NCBI RefSeq assembly: GCF_030644225.1
Contig: NZ_CP128650.1
Location: 444,001-508,000 of the forward strand
Length of the DNA: 64,000 bases
Origin: Selenomonas dianae
GTDB taxonomy: Bacteria > Bacillota > Negativicutes > Selenomonadales > Selenomonadaceae
Direction of reading: 5' to 3'
Part shown: positions 7,939 to 16,164 of the stretch, in pieces
How the letters are laid out: each line of letters begins with the position of its first letter
Numbering within the stretch: position 1 is the first letter of the stretch
Position numbers and translations under genes: made by a program
Notes under the pieces: model-generated
The model's input: the letters and a program-made list of their open reading frames with translations, nothing else
Databases searched by the model: none
Told to the model about the DNA's origin: nothing

Positions 7939-9108
7939 ATGAGCCATCTGCGTTTTGTCACGGGCGGCGAGTCGCACGGCGCAGCGCTCACGGCGATTCT
8001 CGACGGAATGCCGGCGGGGCTGCGCATCCCGCGTGAGGCGATCGACGAACAGCTGGCGCGACGACAGAAGGGGTATGGGCGCGGCGGCCGCATGAAGATC
8101 GAGACGGATCGCATCAGCGTCCTCTCGGGACTGCGGTTCGGGGAAACGCTCGGTGCGCCGATTACGCTGCAATTGGTGAACCGCGACTTTGCAAACTGGA
8201 CGGAGCGCATGGATCCCTTTGGGGAACCGACGGGCGCAAAGGTAACTGCCGTTCGTCCGGGACATGCCGATCTCGCGGGCGTGCTCAAATACGACCGTCA
8301 GGATGCACGTGACATCCTGGAGCGTTCGAGTGCGCGTGAGACAGCGATGCGTGTCGCTGTCGGCGCGGTCTGCCGCCGGCTCCTTGCGGAACTCGGCGTG
8401 ACGATCGCCTCTCATGTGACGGAGATTGGCGGCGTGACGGTTGACCGTGCGGCAATGAGTGACGCGGACATCGGCGTGACGAACAGTGATGATTTGAACT
8501 GCTGCGATCCTGCGGCAGAGATGCGGATGAAAGCCCGCATCGACGAGGCACAGGCGGCGGGGGATACGCTCGGCGGCATCTTTGAGATCGTTGTGCGCGG
8601 ACTGCCCGTCGGTCTCGGTTCTCATACGCAGTGGGATGCGCGTCTTGACGGAAAACTCGCAGGTGCGCTCATGTCCATTCAGGCGATCAAGGGCGTGGAG
8701 ATCGGCGCGGGTTTTGCGTGTGCGCATCTGCCCGGCAGCGCAATCCACGATGAAATCGATCGCGGGGAGGATGGGCAGCCCCGCCGCAGGACGAACCGTG
8801 CAGGAGGCATAGAGGGCGGCATGACGAACGGCGAGCCGATCGTCGTACGCGCGGCGATGAAGCCCATCCCTACGCTGATGACACCACTGAAGACGGTCGA
8901 TCTTGAAACAGGTGCGGAGGTCTTGGCGAGTAAGGAGCGCAGCGATGCCTGTGCCGTGCCCGCCGCCTCTGTGGTCGGCGAGGCGATGGTCTCCTTTGTC
9001 CTTGCCGATGCGATCTGTGCGCAGTTCCATGCGGACTCCATGACCGACCTCCACGCTTCGCTTTCCGCCTATCGTGCGCGGCTGGAAAGTCGGTGGACAA
9101 GTCGATGA
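7939..9108 (+). CDS. aroC: chorismate synthase
   Basis: AroC removes phosphate from 5-enolpyruvylshikimate-3-phosphate to give chorismate, using reduced FMN. The 389-residue length, the opening TGGESHG motif, the YGRGGRM segment and the GGIEGGMTNG motif identify it. ATG 7939 follows GGGGGA. It overlaps aroK by four bases (ATGA), and aroB follows, giving a three-gene shikimate operon directly downstream of pilMNO-like genes. Confidence 0.97.
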   Translation: MSHLRFVTGGESHGAALTAILDGMPAGLRIPREAIDEQLARRQKGYGRGGRMKIETDRISVLSGLRFGETLGAPITLQLVNRDFANWTERMDPFGEPTGAKVTAVRPGHADLAGVLKYDRQDARDILERSSARETAMRVAVGAVCRRLLAELGVTIASHVTEIGGVTVDRAAMSDADIGVTNSDDLNCCDPAAEMRMKARIDEAQAAGDTLGGIFEIVVRGLPVGLGSHTQWDARLDGKLAGALMSIQAIKGVEIGAGFACAHLPGSAIHDEIDRGEDGQPRRRTNRAGGIEGGMTNGEPIVVRAAMKPIPTLMTPLKTVDLETGAEVLASKERSDACAVPAASVVGEAMVSFVLADAICAQFHADSMTDLHASLSAYRARLESRWTSR

Positions 9109-9626
9109 AGAACGTCGTTTTGATCGGCTTCATGGGCACGGGCAAGACGAGCGTCGGACGGCTCCTTGCCACACGTCTTGGCTGCGCGTTTCACGATTTG
9201 GACAAAAAGATCGAGGAACGGCACGGCATGTCCATCCCGGAGATGTTTGCGCAGCACGGTGAGGCATATTTTCGTGCGTGCGAGAAGGATGCCGTACGTG
9301 CGGCTTCGGCGCGGACGAATCTCGTCATCGCGACGGGCGGCGGCACGGTCAAGGATGCGGAAAACGTGGCGCTGCTGCGTGCAAACGGCATCCTTGTCGC
9401 TCTCGCCGCAGACGTTGACACCATCCTGCAGCGGACGCAGACGCGCGGCAAGCGTCCCGTGCTCGACGGTGCGGATGCGGGTGACCGTCGTGCTGCGGTT
9501 GCGCGTCTGCTGGAGGAACGCCGTCACCTCTACGAGAGCGCCGACATCACGGTGGATACGAGCGGTCGCGCGCCGCTTGAGGTGGCAGAGCATATTATGC
9601 AGACACTGCGGATCTGGAGAAAGTGA
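9105..9626 (+). CDS. aroK: shikimate kinase
   Basis: AroK phosphorylates shikimate at the 3-hydroxyl with ATP. The 173-residue protein has a Walker A loop at 8-16 (GFMGTGKTS), the shikimate-binding DLD motif, and the GGG of IATGGGT. I prefer ATG 9105, which overlaps the aroC stop; GTG 9093 is an alternative adding four residues. It is followed one base later by aroB. Confidence 0.95.
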   Translation: MKNVVLIGFMGTGKTSVGRLLATRLGCAFHDLDKKIEERHGMSIPEMFAQHGEAYFRACEKDAVRAASARTNLVIATGGGTVKDAENVALLRANGILVALAADVDTILQRTQTRGKRPVLDGADAGDRRAAVARLLEERRHLYESADITVDTSGRAPLEVAEHIMQTLRIWRK

Positions 9627-9627
9627 T

Positions 9628-10716
9628 ATGAAGCAGAGGGTGGACGTTGCGCTCGGGAATCGCAGCTATGGGATCGTGATTGGCAGTGGCCTTGCGGACG
9701 ATATTACTTCGTTCGTCCGCGCGGCGGGATACTCCGCGCGCGGCATGATCGTTACGGATACCAACATCGCCCCGCTCTATGCCGCACAGACGGCGGAGCT
9801 CCTCGCGCGTGCGGGGGTGGAGGCGGAGGTCGTTTCTGTTCCTGCGGGCGAATCTGCAAAGAGCCTCACACAGGCGAACGAGCTTTTTACGCGAGCAATC
9901 GAGATGGGGCTCGATCGAAAATCTCCGATCATTGCGCTCGGCGGCGGGGTGGTCGGCGATCTTGCGGGCTTCGTCGCGGCGACCTATATGCGCGGCGTCC
10001 CCTTCATTCAGCTGCCGACGAGCCTGCTCGCGCAGGTGGATTCGAGCGTCGGCGGCAAGGTCGCCGTCAACCATCCGCTCGGCAAGAACCTCATCGGCGC
10101 ATTCCATCAGCCGGATGCCGTCTTTATGGATCTCGATGTTCTCAAAACCCTTCCGGCGCGTGAGATTGCGACGGGGCTCGGTGAGATCATCAAGTACGGC
10201 ATCATCTGCGACGCGGACTTCTTTGCGTGGCTTGAGGAACAATGTGCGGACGTGCTCGCCCTCGAACCTGCTGCGGCAATGCACATGATTGCCCGCTCCT
10301 GTGCGATCAAGGCGGATGTCGTGCGGCAGGACGAGCGCGAGGGCGGGTTGCGCCGCATCCTGAACTTCGGTCATACGATTGCACATGCCGTTGAGAAGGA
10401 GACGGGCTACGCACGCTATCGCCATGGCGAGGCGGTCGCGATCGGCATGGTCGGTGCGGCGGATATCAGCGTCGCGATGGGGCTGCTCGGGGGGGCGGAT
10501 CGTCGCCGTATCGAACGGCTGATTCGCACGATGGGACTGCCGTACACGGTCAAGGACGTGGCGCCGGATGCGATGTACGAGGATCTTTTTCACGATAAAA
10601 AAACAGTGGGAGGGCGCATTCATTGGGTGCTTGCCGAGGGCATCGGGAAAGTTTCTGTACACAGCGATGTACCGGAGGATGTCGTACGAGAAACACTGCT
10701 AGGACTTTCCTCCTGA
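9628..10716 (+). CDS. aroB: 3-dehydroquinate synthase
   Basis: AroB converts DAHP to 3-dehydroquinate, step two of the shikimate pathway, using NAD and a metal ion. The 362-residue protein shows the NAD-binding GGGVVGDLAGFVAATYMRG block, the DSSVGGKVAVN segment, and metal ligands in LNFGHTIAHAVE and RHGEAVAIGM. ATG 9628 is chosen from the GGAGAAAG ribosome site. It is the last gene of the aro cluster, ending 55 bases before the diguanylate cyclase. Confidence 0.97.
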   Translation: MKQRVDVALGNRSYGIVIGSGLADDITSFVRAAGYSARGMIVTDTNIAPLYAAQTAELLARAGVEAEVVSVPAGESAKSLTQANELFTRAIEMGLDRKSPIIALGGGVVGDLAGFVAATYMRGVPFIQLPTSLLAQVDSSVGGKVAVNHPLGKNLIGAFHQPDAVFMDLDVLKTLPAREIATGLGEIIKYGIICDADFFAWLEEQCADVLALEPAAAMHMIARSCAIKADVVRQDEREGGLRRILNFGHTIAHAVEKETGYARYRHGEAVAIGMVGAADISVAMGLLGGADRRRIERLIRTMGLPYTVKDVAPDAMYEDLFHDKKTVGGRIHWVLAEGIGKVSVHSDVPEDVVRETLLGLSS

Positions 10717-10771
10717 TACTGTTTAAGAATAATTTGTTTTATAACGAATAAGAATGTAAGGGGGTGGTTGG

Positions 10772-12571
10772 ATGATGTATCGGCGATTTTGCATATTTAT
10801 ACAGGCAATGATTTTTGTCTTGCTCCTGTGTACCGGACATACGGTTGCTGCCGCAGACACGGCACTCTCGTGGGAATATTGGCAGGAGAACGTACCAAAC
10901 CCGAATGCCAAGATGGAAAAGACCGTTCCCGACTTTCCGAAGGATGAGGGGCGTTGGCGGCGGTTCAATCCGCAGTTCGGTGTCTCCGCGCCCGAGGGGA
11001 CGCACTATGTCTGGGTACGTGTCTATATACCGCCGGATACGGGCGTGGATGAGAGCCTGTTTTTCTCGACGATTGATCAGTCCGTGCAGATCTTTTTGGA
11101 CGGCGTTTCCATCTATCGCTACGGAGATCTCTCGGTACACGGTCATTCCTACGGGCGCAAGTGGCACCTCGTCGACCTGCCCGCGTGGGCGGTCGGGCGG
11201 CAGCTCTATATGCAGATCCACTCGGACAACATCTGGGTGCTCGGCCAGTTTGACCGCGTGCGTCTGGATCGTGCCGCCCACCAGATCGAGGATGTATTTC
11301 TCTACGACTTCCCCTACGTTAGCGGCATTACAGCATTGGCGATCTTCATCATGCTGCTCGGTGTCTACTTTTTTACCGAGAAGGAACTGCGTGGTGTCTA
11401 TCTGCGTCTGATCGCCGTTCTGGTTGTTTTCTTTGTCTGGATGCTCAGTTCATCGAGCCTCGTCCTCCTTTGGCTGAATTGGCCTGTTTTTTGGTGGCAT
11501 ATGGAACTTGTTTCCTGCTACCTTATTCCTGTGACATCATACTCGCTCGTCTATCGGGTCATTGATGATGCGTACAAGAAGAAAGTCCTAAAGACGGCGT
11601 TTGTTTTCATTGGGATTTTTGTGCTTGCCATCCTGTTGGAGTTCGCCGGACAGAGCGGTCTGTATGTGATGCGATTCTTCTTCTATCCGGCGCTGCTCGT
11701 CTGCGGTCTCATGGTGGGGTATTGGCTCTATGAATGCCACAAAAGCGGGAATACGCGCTGCCGTCCGCTGCTCATCGCATTCGGAACGCTCTCGGCGCTT
11801 GCCGTAATCGACGGATTTTCGTTCCAGTATCGCGTCGTCACATGGCATACCTATCTTGTTCCCTTTGGCATCTACACGATCGGTTTCTTTATTGTTCAGC
11901 TGATCTTGGAGCGTGCGGAGCACGAGCGCTATCTCGCGGAGCTCTCCGTCAGTCTCGAAAATGAGGTCAGTGCGGTGACGCGGCAGATGGAGGTCGATCC
12001 TCTCACGGGTGCGTTCAACCGCAACAAATTCCCCGCAGCGACGCGCGACTTTATGCGGATCTCCCTTGAGATCAAGGAACCGTTCTCCCTCATCATGTTT
12101 GACATCGACCATTTCAAGAAAATCAACGATACCTATGGACACGATGTCGGCGACGTGGTGCTCGTCGGATTTGCACAGACGATCAACAGCTTCCTCGACC
12201 GCCGTCACGTCCTCATCCGTTGGGGCGGCGAGGAGTTTATCCTGCTTTGCCTCCACTACGACGGGGCGGAGGCGGAGGCGTTCGCGAACGAGATCCGCGA
12301 AGCGGTGTCCGAGGCGCACATCCACCCCTCGGATCAGGTGACGTGCAGCGGCGGCGTGGCGGTCTGGTACGGCACGGAAACGGATACGGCGGAGCACATG
12401 GTAAAGCGTGCGGACACGGGGCTCTACCGATCCAAGGAAAACGGGCGCAACCGCATCACCTGTGAGCCGGATTGGAAGGCACATATGCCAAAGCGCCGTC
12501 CGAAGCCGAAGGAAAAGCCGCTTGCGGGTGAGACCTCGGAGGATGCGGCGACGGGGATTCGGGGGCGCTGA
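10772..12571 (+). CDS. membrane diguanylate cyclase with 7TM sensor (7TMR-DISM type)
   Basis: A 599-residue signalling protein. A signal peptide (to about residue 28) leads to an extracytoplasmic beta-rich domain of about 150 residues, then about seven membrane helices (roughly 185-380), a short coiled link, and a C-terminal GGDEF domain beginning at DPLTGAFNR. The catalytic motif is GGEEF at 485-489, so it should make cyclic di-GMP from GTP. No RxxD inhibitory site lies before it. The 7TMR-DISM layout implies sensing of an external ligand, perhaps a sugar. AAGGGGGTGG sets the start. It is monocistronic as far as I can see. Confidence 0.88.
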   Translation: MMYRRFCIFIQAMIFVLLLCTGHTVAAADTALSWEYWQENVPNPNAKMEKTVPDFPKDEGRWRRFNPQFGVSAPEGTHYVWVRVYIPPDTGVDESLFFSTIDQSVQIFLDGVSIYRYGDLSVHGHSYGRKWHLVDLPAWAVGRQLYMQIHSDNIWVLGQFDRVRLDRAAHQIEDVFLYDFPYVSGITALAIFIMLLGVYFFTEKELRGVYLRLIAVLVVFFVWMLSSSSLVLLWLNWPVFWWHMELVSCYLIPVTSYSLVYRVIDDAYKKKVLKTAFVFIGIFVLAILLEFAGQSGLYVMRFFFYPALLVCGLMVGYWLYECHKSGNTRCRPLLIAFGTLSALAVIDGFSFQYRVVTWHTYLVPFGIYTIGFFIVQLILERAEHERYLAELSVSLENEVSAVTRQMEVDPLTGAFNRNKFPAATRDFMRISLEIKEPFSLIMFDIDHFKKINDTYGHDVGDVVLVGFAQTINSFLDRRHVLIRWGGEEFILLCLHYDGAEAEAFANEIREAVSEAHIHPSDQVTCSGGVAVWYGTETDTAEHMVKRADTGLYRSKENGRNRITCEPDWKAHMPKRRPKPKEKPLAGETSEDAATGIRGR

Positions 12572-12584
12572 GGAAAAATTTTTC

Positions 12585-12613
12585 TTGCGCGAAGCGTGAT
12601 CTTATGCTATAGT
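12585..12613 (+). promoter_or_regulatory. promoter of rplS
   Basis: TTGCGC (12585-12590) and TATAGT (12608-12613) are spaced 17 bases apart, with TGC before the -10 box (extended -10). Confidence 0.7.
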
Positions 12614-12681
12614 CACTGGGTATGTGTGTGGATGGTCCGCTGGGCGGCATGAGCCGGCTATGAACGTCCGAGCGAAGGAGG
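12614..12681 (+). promoter_or_regulatory. structured rplS leader, candidate ribosomal-protein leader
   Basis: The roughly 65-base 5' leader of rplS is GC-rich and holds short complementary segments (CCGC-TGG-GCGG, and GCTGG with CCGGC) ahead of AAGGAGG at 12675-12681. L19 leaders are known in other Firmicutes and bind the protein to limit its own synthesis; I cannot confirm that this one matches the known fold. Confidence 0.35.
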
Positions 12682-12688
12682 AAAACAT

Positions 12689-13030
12689 ATGAATATCATC
12701 GAGATCCTTGAGAAGGAGCAGCTTCGCTCCGACATCCCGAAGTTTGCGCCGGGCGATACGGTTCGCGTTCATGCGCGCATCGTCGAGGGCACGCGTGAGC
12801 GCATTCAGGTGTTCGAGGGCGTGGTCATCGCGCGTCAGGGGTCGGGCGTTCGTGAGACGTTTACGGTGCGCCGCATCGCGTCCGGTGTCGGCGTGGAGCG
12901 TCTCTTCCCCGTACACTCCCCGCGCATTGCAAAGATTGAGGTGACGCGCCGCGGTATCGTCCGCCGTGCGAAGCTCTACTATCTGCGCGGACTTACGGGC
13001 AAGGCGGCTCGTATTCGGGAAAAGCGCTAA
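12689..13030 (+). CDS. rplS: 50S ribosomal protein L19
   Basis: L19 sits at the 30S-50S interface of the ribosome. The 113-residue length and the segments [28 protein letters not shown] and [18 protein letters not shown] are characteristic. The ATG has an ideal ribosome site (AAGGAGG, 7-base gap). It has its own promoter and a strong terminator directly after it, so it is a single-gene unit here, without the trmD and rimM neighbours common in other bacteria. Confidence 0.98.
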   Translation: MNIIEILEKEQLRSDIPKFAPGDTVRVHARIVEGTRERIQVFEGVVIARQGSGVRETFTVRRIASGVGVERLFPVHSPRIAKIEVTRRGIVRRAKLYYLRGLTGKAARIREKR

Positions 13031-13041
13031 CTGTACGATGG

Positions 13042-13071
13042 ATAGGGACTGCTGCGGCAGTCCCTATTTTT
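13042..13071 (+). terminator. rho-independent terminator after rplS
   Basis: A perfect 11-bp stem (13042-13052 with 13057-13067), a four-base loop and a T-run to 13071. Confidence 0.9.
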
Positions 13072-13101
13072 GCTGTATTCGTCATATGAGAGGAGGAGTT
13101 T

Positions 13102-13629
13102 ATGGAAAAGGAAAGATCCACCGCCGAGGAGATCAAGGATTGGGTGGTTTCCATCGTCGTTGCCGTTGCGCTCGCCATGTTCATTCGCACCTTTATCGTG
13201 GAACTCTACGTTGTGGACGGCCCGTCGATGCGCCCGACGCTCGAATCGGAGGAGCGTCTCGTCGTCAATAAATTCATCTATCGGTTCCGTCCGCCCGAGA
13301 AGGGGGAAGTCCTTGTCTTTCAGTACCCGCGCGACCCGAGCCGCGACTTTATCAAGCGCGTGATCGCGACGCCGGGCGATACGGTCGAGATCCGCGAGGG
13401 ACGCGTGCTCGTCAATGATCAGATTCTGACGGAGGACTACATTCTCGAAAAGACGCGCAGCGAGTACCCGAAATCGACCGTGCCCGAGGGACGCATCTTC
13501 GTCATGGGTGACAACCGCAACAACTCCGAGGACAGCCGCTTCGCCGATGTCGGCTTTGTGCCGTACGATCTCATCAAGGGTAAGGCGCTCCTTGTGTTTT
13601 GGCCGATTTCACAGTATAAGACGCTCTGA
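13102..13629 (+). CDS. lepB: signal peptidase I
   Basis: This membrane-bound protease cuts signal peptides from exported proteins. In the 175-residue, Firmicute-sized protein one membrane helix (about 14-33) precedes the catalytic Ser42 in GPSMRPTL and the general base Lys85 in RDFIKRVIATPGD; the GDNRNNSEDSR box near the C-terminus completes the family set. The ribosome site GAGGAG precedes ATG 13102. It lies just after rplS, a neighbourhood often seen in Firmicutes, and 12 bases before the exonuclease gene. Confidence 0.96.
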   Translation: MEKERSTAEEIKDWVVSIVVAVALAMFIRTFIVELYVVDGPSMRPTLESEERLVVNKFIYRFRPPEKGEVLVFQYPRDPSRDFIKRVIATPGDTVEIREGRVLVNDQILTEDYILEKTRSEYPKSTVPEGRIFVMGDNRNNSEDSRFADVGFVPYDLIKGKALLVFWPISQYKTL

Positions 13630-13641
13630 CGGAGGAACAAT

Positions 13642-14394
13642 ATGCGTTTTGTATCATGGAACGTCAATGGACTGCGTGCTGCGCTCAAAAAAGGATTCAT
13701 GGACGCCTTTCGGCAGCTTGACGCAGATGCCTTTTGTTTGCAGGAAACGAAGATGCAGGAGGGGCAGGCGATCCTCGATCTGCCCGGCTACGACCAGTAT
13801 TTTTACAGTGCGGAGAAAAAGGGATACTCCGGCACGGCGATCTTTACGCGGATCAAGCCGCTCTCGGTGAACTATGGAATTGGCACCGAGGAACACGACC
13901 ACGAGGGGCGCGTCATCACGATGGAGTTTGAGGATCTGTATCTCGTCACCGTCTACACGCCGAACTCGAAGAACGCGCTCGCACGCCTCGACTACCGCAT
14001 GGTCTGGGAGGATGCCTTTCGTGCGTTCCTGCTTGATCTGCGTGCGAAAAAACCCGTTGTCGTCTGCGGCGACCTCAACGTCGCACACACGGAGATCGAC
14101 CTCAAGAACCCCAAGAGCAACCGCAAGAACGCGGGCTTTACCGACGAGGAACGCGGCAAGTTCACGGAGCTCCTTGCCGCGGGATTTGTCGATACCTTCC
14201 GCGCACTGTACCCGGACAAGACGGGCGCATATACGTGGTGGTCGTACCTGCGCCATGCGCGCGAGACGAACGCGGGATGGCGCATCGACTACTTCCTCGT
14301 CTCGGAGGAGCTGAAGGATCGCATTGCGGCGGCAGAGATCCATGCAGATGTATTCGGGAGCGATCACTGCCCCGTATCATTGACGTTGAAATAG
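13642..14394 (+). CDS. xth: exodeoxyribonuclease III
   Basis: A 250-residue AP endonuclease/3'-5' exonuclease of the ExoA/ExoIII family, used in base-excision repair. Visible motifs are [16 protein letters not shown] with the metal-binding Glu, [12 protein letters not shown], and the terminal GSDHCPV with catalytic Asp-His. GGAGG lies before ATG 13642. It is probably co-transcribed with lepB and prfC. It would repair abasic and oxidised ends in the cytoplasm. Confidence 0.95.
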   Translation: MRFVSWNVNGLRAALKKGFMDAFRQLDADAFCLQETKMQEGQAILDLPGYDQYFYSAEKKGYSGTAIFTRIKPLSVNYGIGTEEHDHEGRVITMEFEDLYLVTVYTPNSKNALARLDYRMVWEDAFRAFLLDLRAKKPVVVCGDLNVAHTEIDLKNPKSNRKNAGFTDEERGKFTELLAAGFVDTFRALYPDKTGAYTWWSYLRHARETNAGWRIDYFLVSEELKDRIAAAEIHADVFGSDHCPVSLTLK

Positions 14395-14402
14395 GGGAGA
14401 CT

Positions 14403-16028
14403 ATGGCAGAATTGAAAGCAGAACTCGCGCGCGAAATCGCAAAACGGCGCACATTTGCCATCATCTCACATCCGGACGCGGGCAAGACGACGCTGACCGA
14501 GAAATTGCTCCTCTACGGCGGGGCGATTCACCTCGCCGGCTCGATCAAGTCGCGCAAGACCCAGCGGCACGCCGTATCGGACTGGATGGAGATCGAAAAG
14601 CAGCGCGGCATCTCCGTCACGTCCTCCGTGCTCCAGTTCGACTATGACGGCTATCGCATCAACATTCTTGATACCCCCGGGCATCAGGACTTCAGCGAGG
14701 ACACCTACCGTACGCTCATGGCGGTGGACAGTGCTGTCATGATCATCGACGCGGCGAAGGGCGTTGAGGCGCAGACGCGCAAACTGTTCCGCGTCTGTCG
14801 GCAGCGCGGCATCCCCATCTTTACCTTTGTCAACAAGCTTGACCGCTTCGGCAAGGCACCGCTCGATCTGATGGATGAGCTCGAAAATGTTCTGGGCATC
14901 CGTTCCTATCCGATGAACTGGCCGATCGGCACGGATGGGACGTATCGCGGCGTGTATGACCGCGAGAAGAACCGCATCGAACTCTTTGCCGAGGATGTGA
15001 CGCACGGACAGGAAACGCGCGTCTCCGAGGTGTTCGCGCCGGACGATCCCGCATGGAAGGAGCGCGTCGGGGAGGACGTTGCCGCCGCACTCTTTGACGA
15101 CATCGAGCTGCTGCGCGACGCGGGCGAGGTGTTCGACCGTGCGGCGGTGGATGCGGGCGAACTCACGCCTATGTTCTTCGGCTCGGCGATGACGAACTTC
15201 GGCGTGCAGAACTTCCTTGAGGAGTACATTCGGCTCGCGCCAACCCCTGCGCCACGTATGTCCTCCGACGGTGTGATCGAGCCGGACGATGAAAAATTTT
15301 CGGGTTTTGTGTTCAAGATACAGGCGAATATGAACCCCGCGCACCGCGACCGCCTTGCGTTCATCCGCATCTCGTCGGGCAAGTTCGACCGCAACATGAG
15401 TGTGTGGCACGCGCCGACGGGCAAGCTCGTGAAGCTCGCGCAGCCGCAGCAGTTCCTCGCGCAGGATCGCCAAATCATCGACACAGCGTATCCCGGCGAC
15501 ATCGTCGGACTCTTCGACCCGGGGGTGTTCGGCATCGGGGATACCCTCTGCGACCCCGCGCACAAGTTCAAATTCGAGGACTTCCCCGTGTTCCCGCCCG
15601 AACGCTTCGCACGCGTTGCGGCGAAGGACACGATGAAGCGCAAGCAGTTCGTCAAGGGCATCGAACAGCTCACGCAGGAGGGCGCAATCCAGCTCTTTGA
15701 GCAGGTCGGCGCGGGGCTCGACAGCTACATCGTCGGCACGGTCGGTACGCTCCAGTTCGAGGTACTTGAGTACCGTCTGAGGAACGAGTACAATACCGAG
15801 ATCACGATGCAGATGCAGCCGTTCGAGACGGCACGCTGGCTCGCGTATCCCGACGGGCGCACGATCATGCCCGCCGATCTGCGCGGCGCGGATCGCGGTA
15901 TGTTCGTCCGCGACCGCTGCGGCAACCCCGTCCTCCTCGTGAGCAACGAGTGGGCGCTCGGCTGGATTCGCGAGAACAACCCCGATCTCATGCTCGGACA
16001 GGTGCCGTTTGACCGCAAAGAGGCATGA
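14403..16028 (+). CDS. prfC: peptide chain release factor 3
   Basis: RF3 is a GTPase that removes RF1/RF2 from the ribosome after termination. The 541-residue protein has the G1 loop SHPDAGKTT (22-30), ISVTSSV in switch 1, DTPGHQDFSEDTYR (G3) and NKLDR (G4). SVTSSV, where EF-G has a different sequence, separates RF3 from elongation factors. I chose ATG 14403 with AGGGGAG upstream; an open frame extends back into the exonuclease gene but without support. A large hairpin follows its stop. Confidence 0.96.
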   Translation: MAELKAELAREIAKRRTFAIISHPDAGKTTLTEKLLLYGGAIHLAGSIKSRKTQRHAVSDWMEIEKQRGISVTSSVLQFDYDGYRINILDTPGHQDFSEDTYRTLMAVDSAVMIIDAAKGVEAQTRKLFRVCRQRGIPIFTFVNKLDRFGKAPLDLMDELENVLGIRSYPMNWPIGTDGTYRGVYDREKNRIELFAEDVTHGQETRVSEVFAPDDPAWKERVGEDVAAALFDDIELLRDAGEVFDRAAVDAGELTPMFFGSAMTNFGVQNFLEEYIRLAPTPAPRMSSDGVIEPDDEKFSGFVFKIQANMNPAHRDRLAFIRISSGKFDRNMSVWHAPTGKLVKLAQPQQFLAQDRQIIDTAYPGDIVGLFDPGVFGIGDTLCDPAHKFKFEDFPVFPPERFARVAAKDTMKRKQFVKGIEQLTQEGAIQLFEQVGAGLDSYIVGTVGTLQFEVLEYRLRNEYNTEITMQMQPFETARWLAYPDGRTIMPADLRGADRGMFVRDRCGNPVLLVSNEWALGWIRENNPDLMLGQVPFDRKEA

Positions 16029-16034
16029 TTGAAA

Positions 16035-16083
16035 ATAATGATAAGGGCATCACGCTGCTGGGACGTGATGCCCTTATCATTAT
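16035..16083. terminator. 20-bp perfect hairpin after prfC
   Basis: Arms 16035-16054 and 16064-16083 pair perfectly with a nine-base loop. The T-run (AAAA before the left arm) favours termination on the minus strand, while on the plus strand the stem itself should stop or stabilise the prfC transcript. Confidence 0.6.
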
Positions 16084-16164
16084 GAAAAAATATTTCTTTT
16101 TTGCAAGAAATATGGTAGTATTGTCCTAAAACACTTATTGTAATGGACATAGGAGGATGATTCG

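Noticed and set aside
9166-9627. N-terminal extension of aroB through aroK
   Set aside because: The open frame is out of phase with aroK, which is clearly real; AroB homology begins at ATG 9628.
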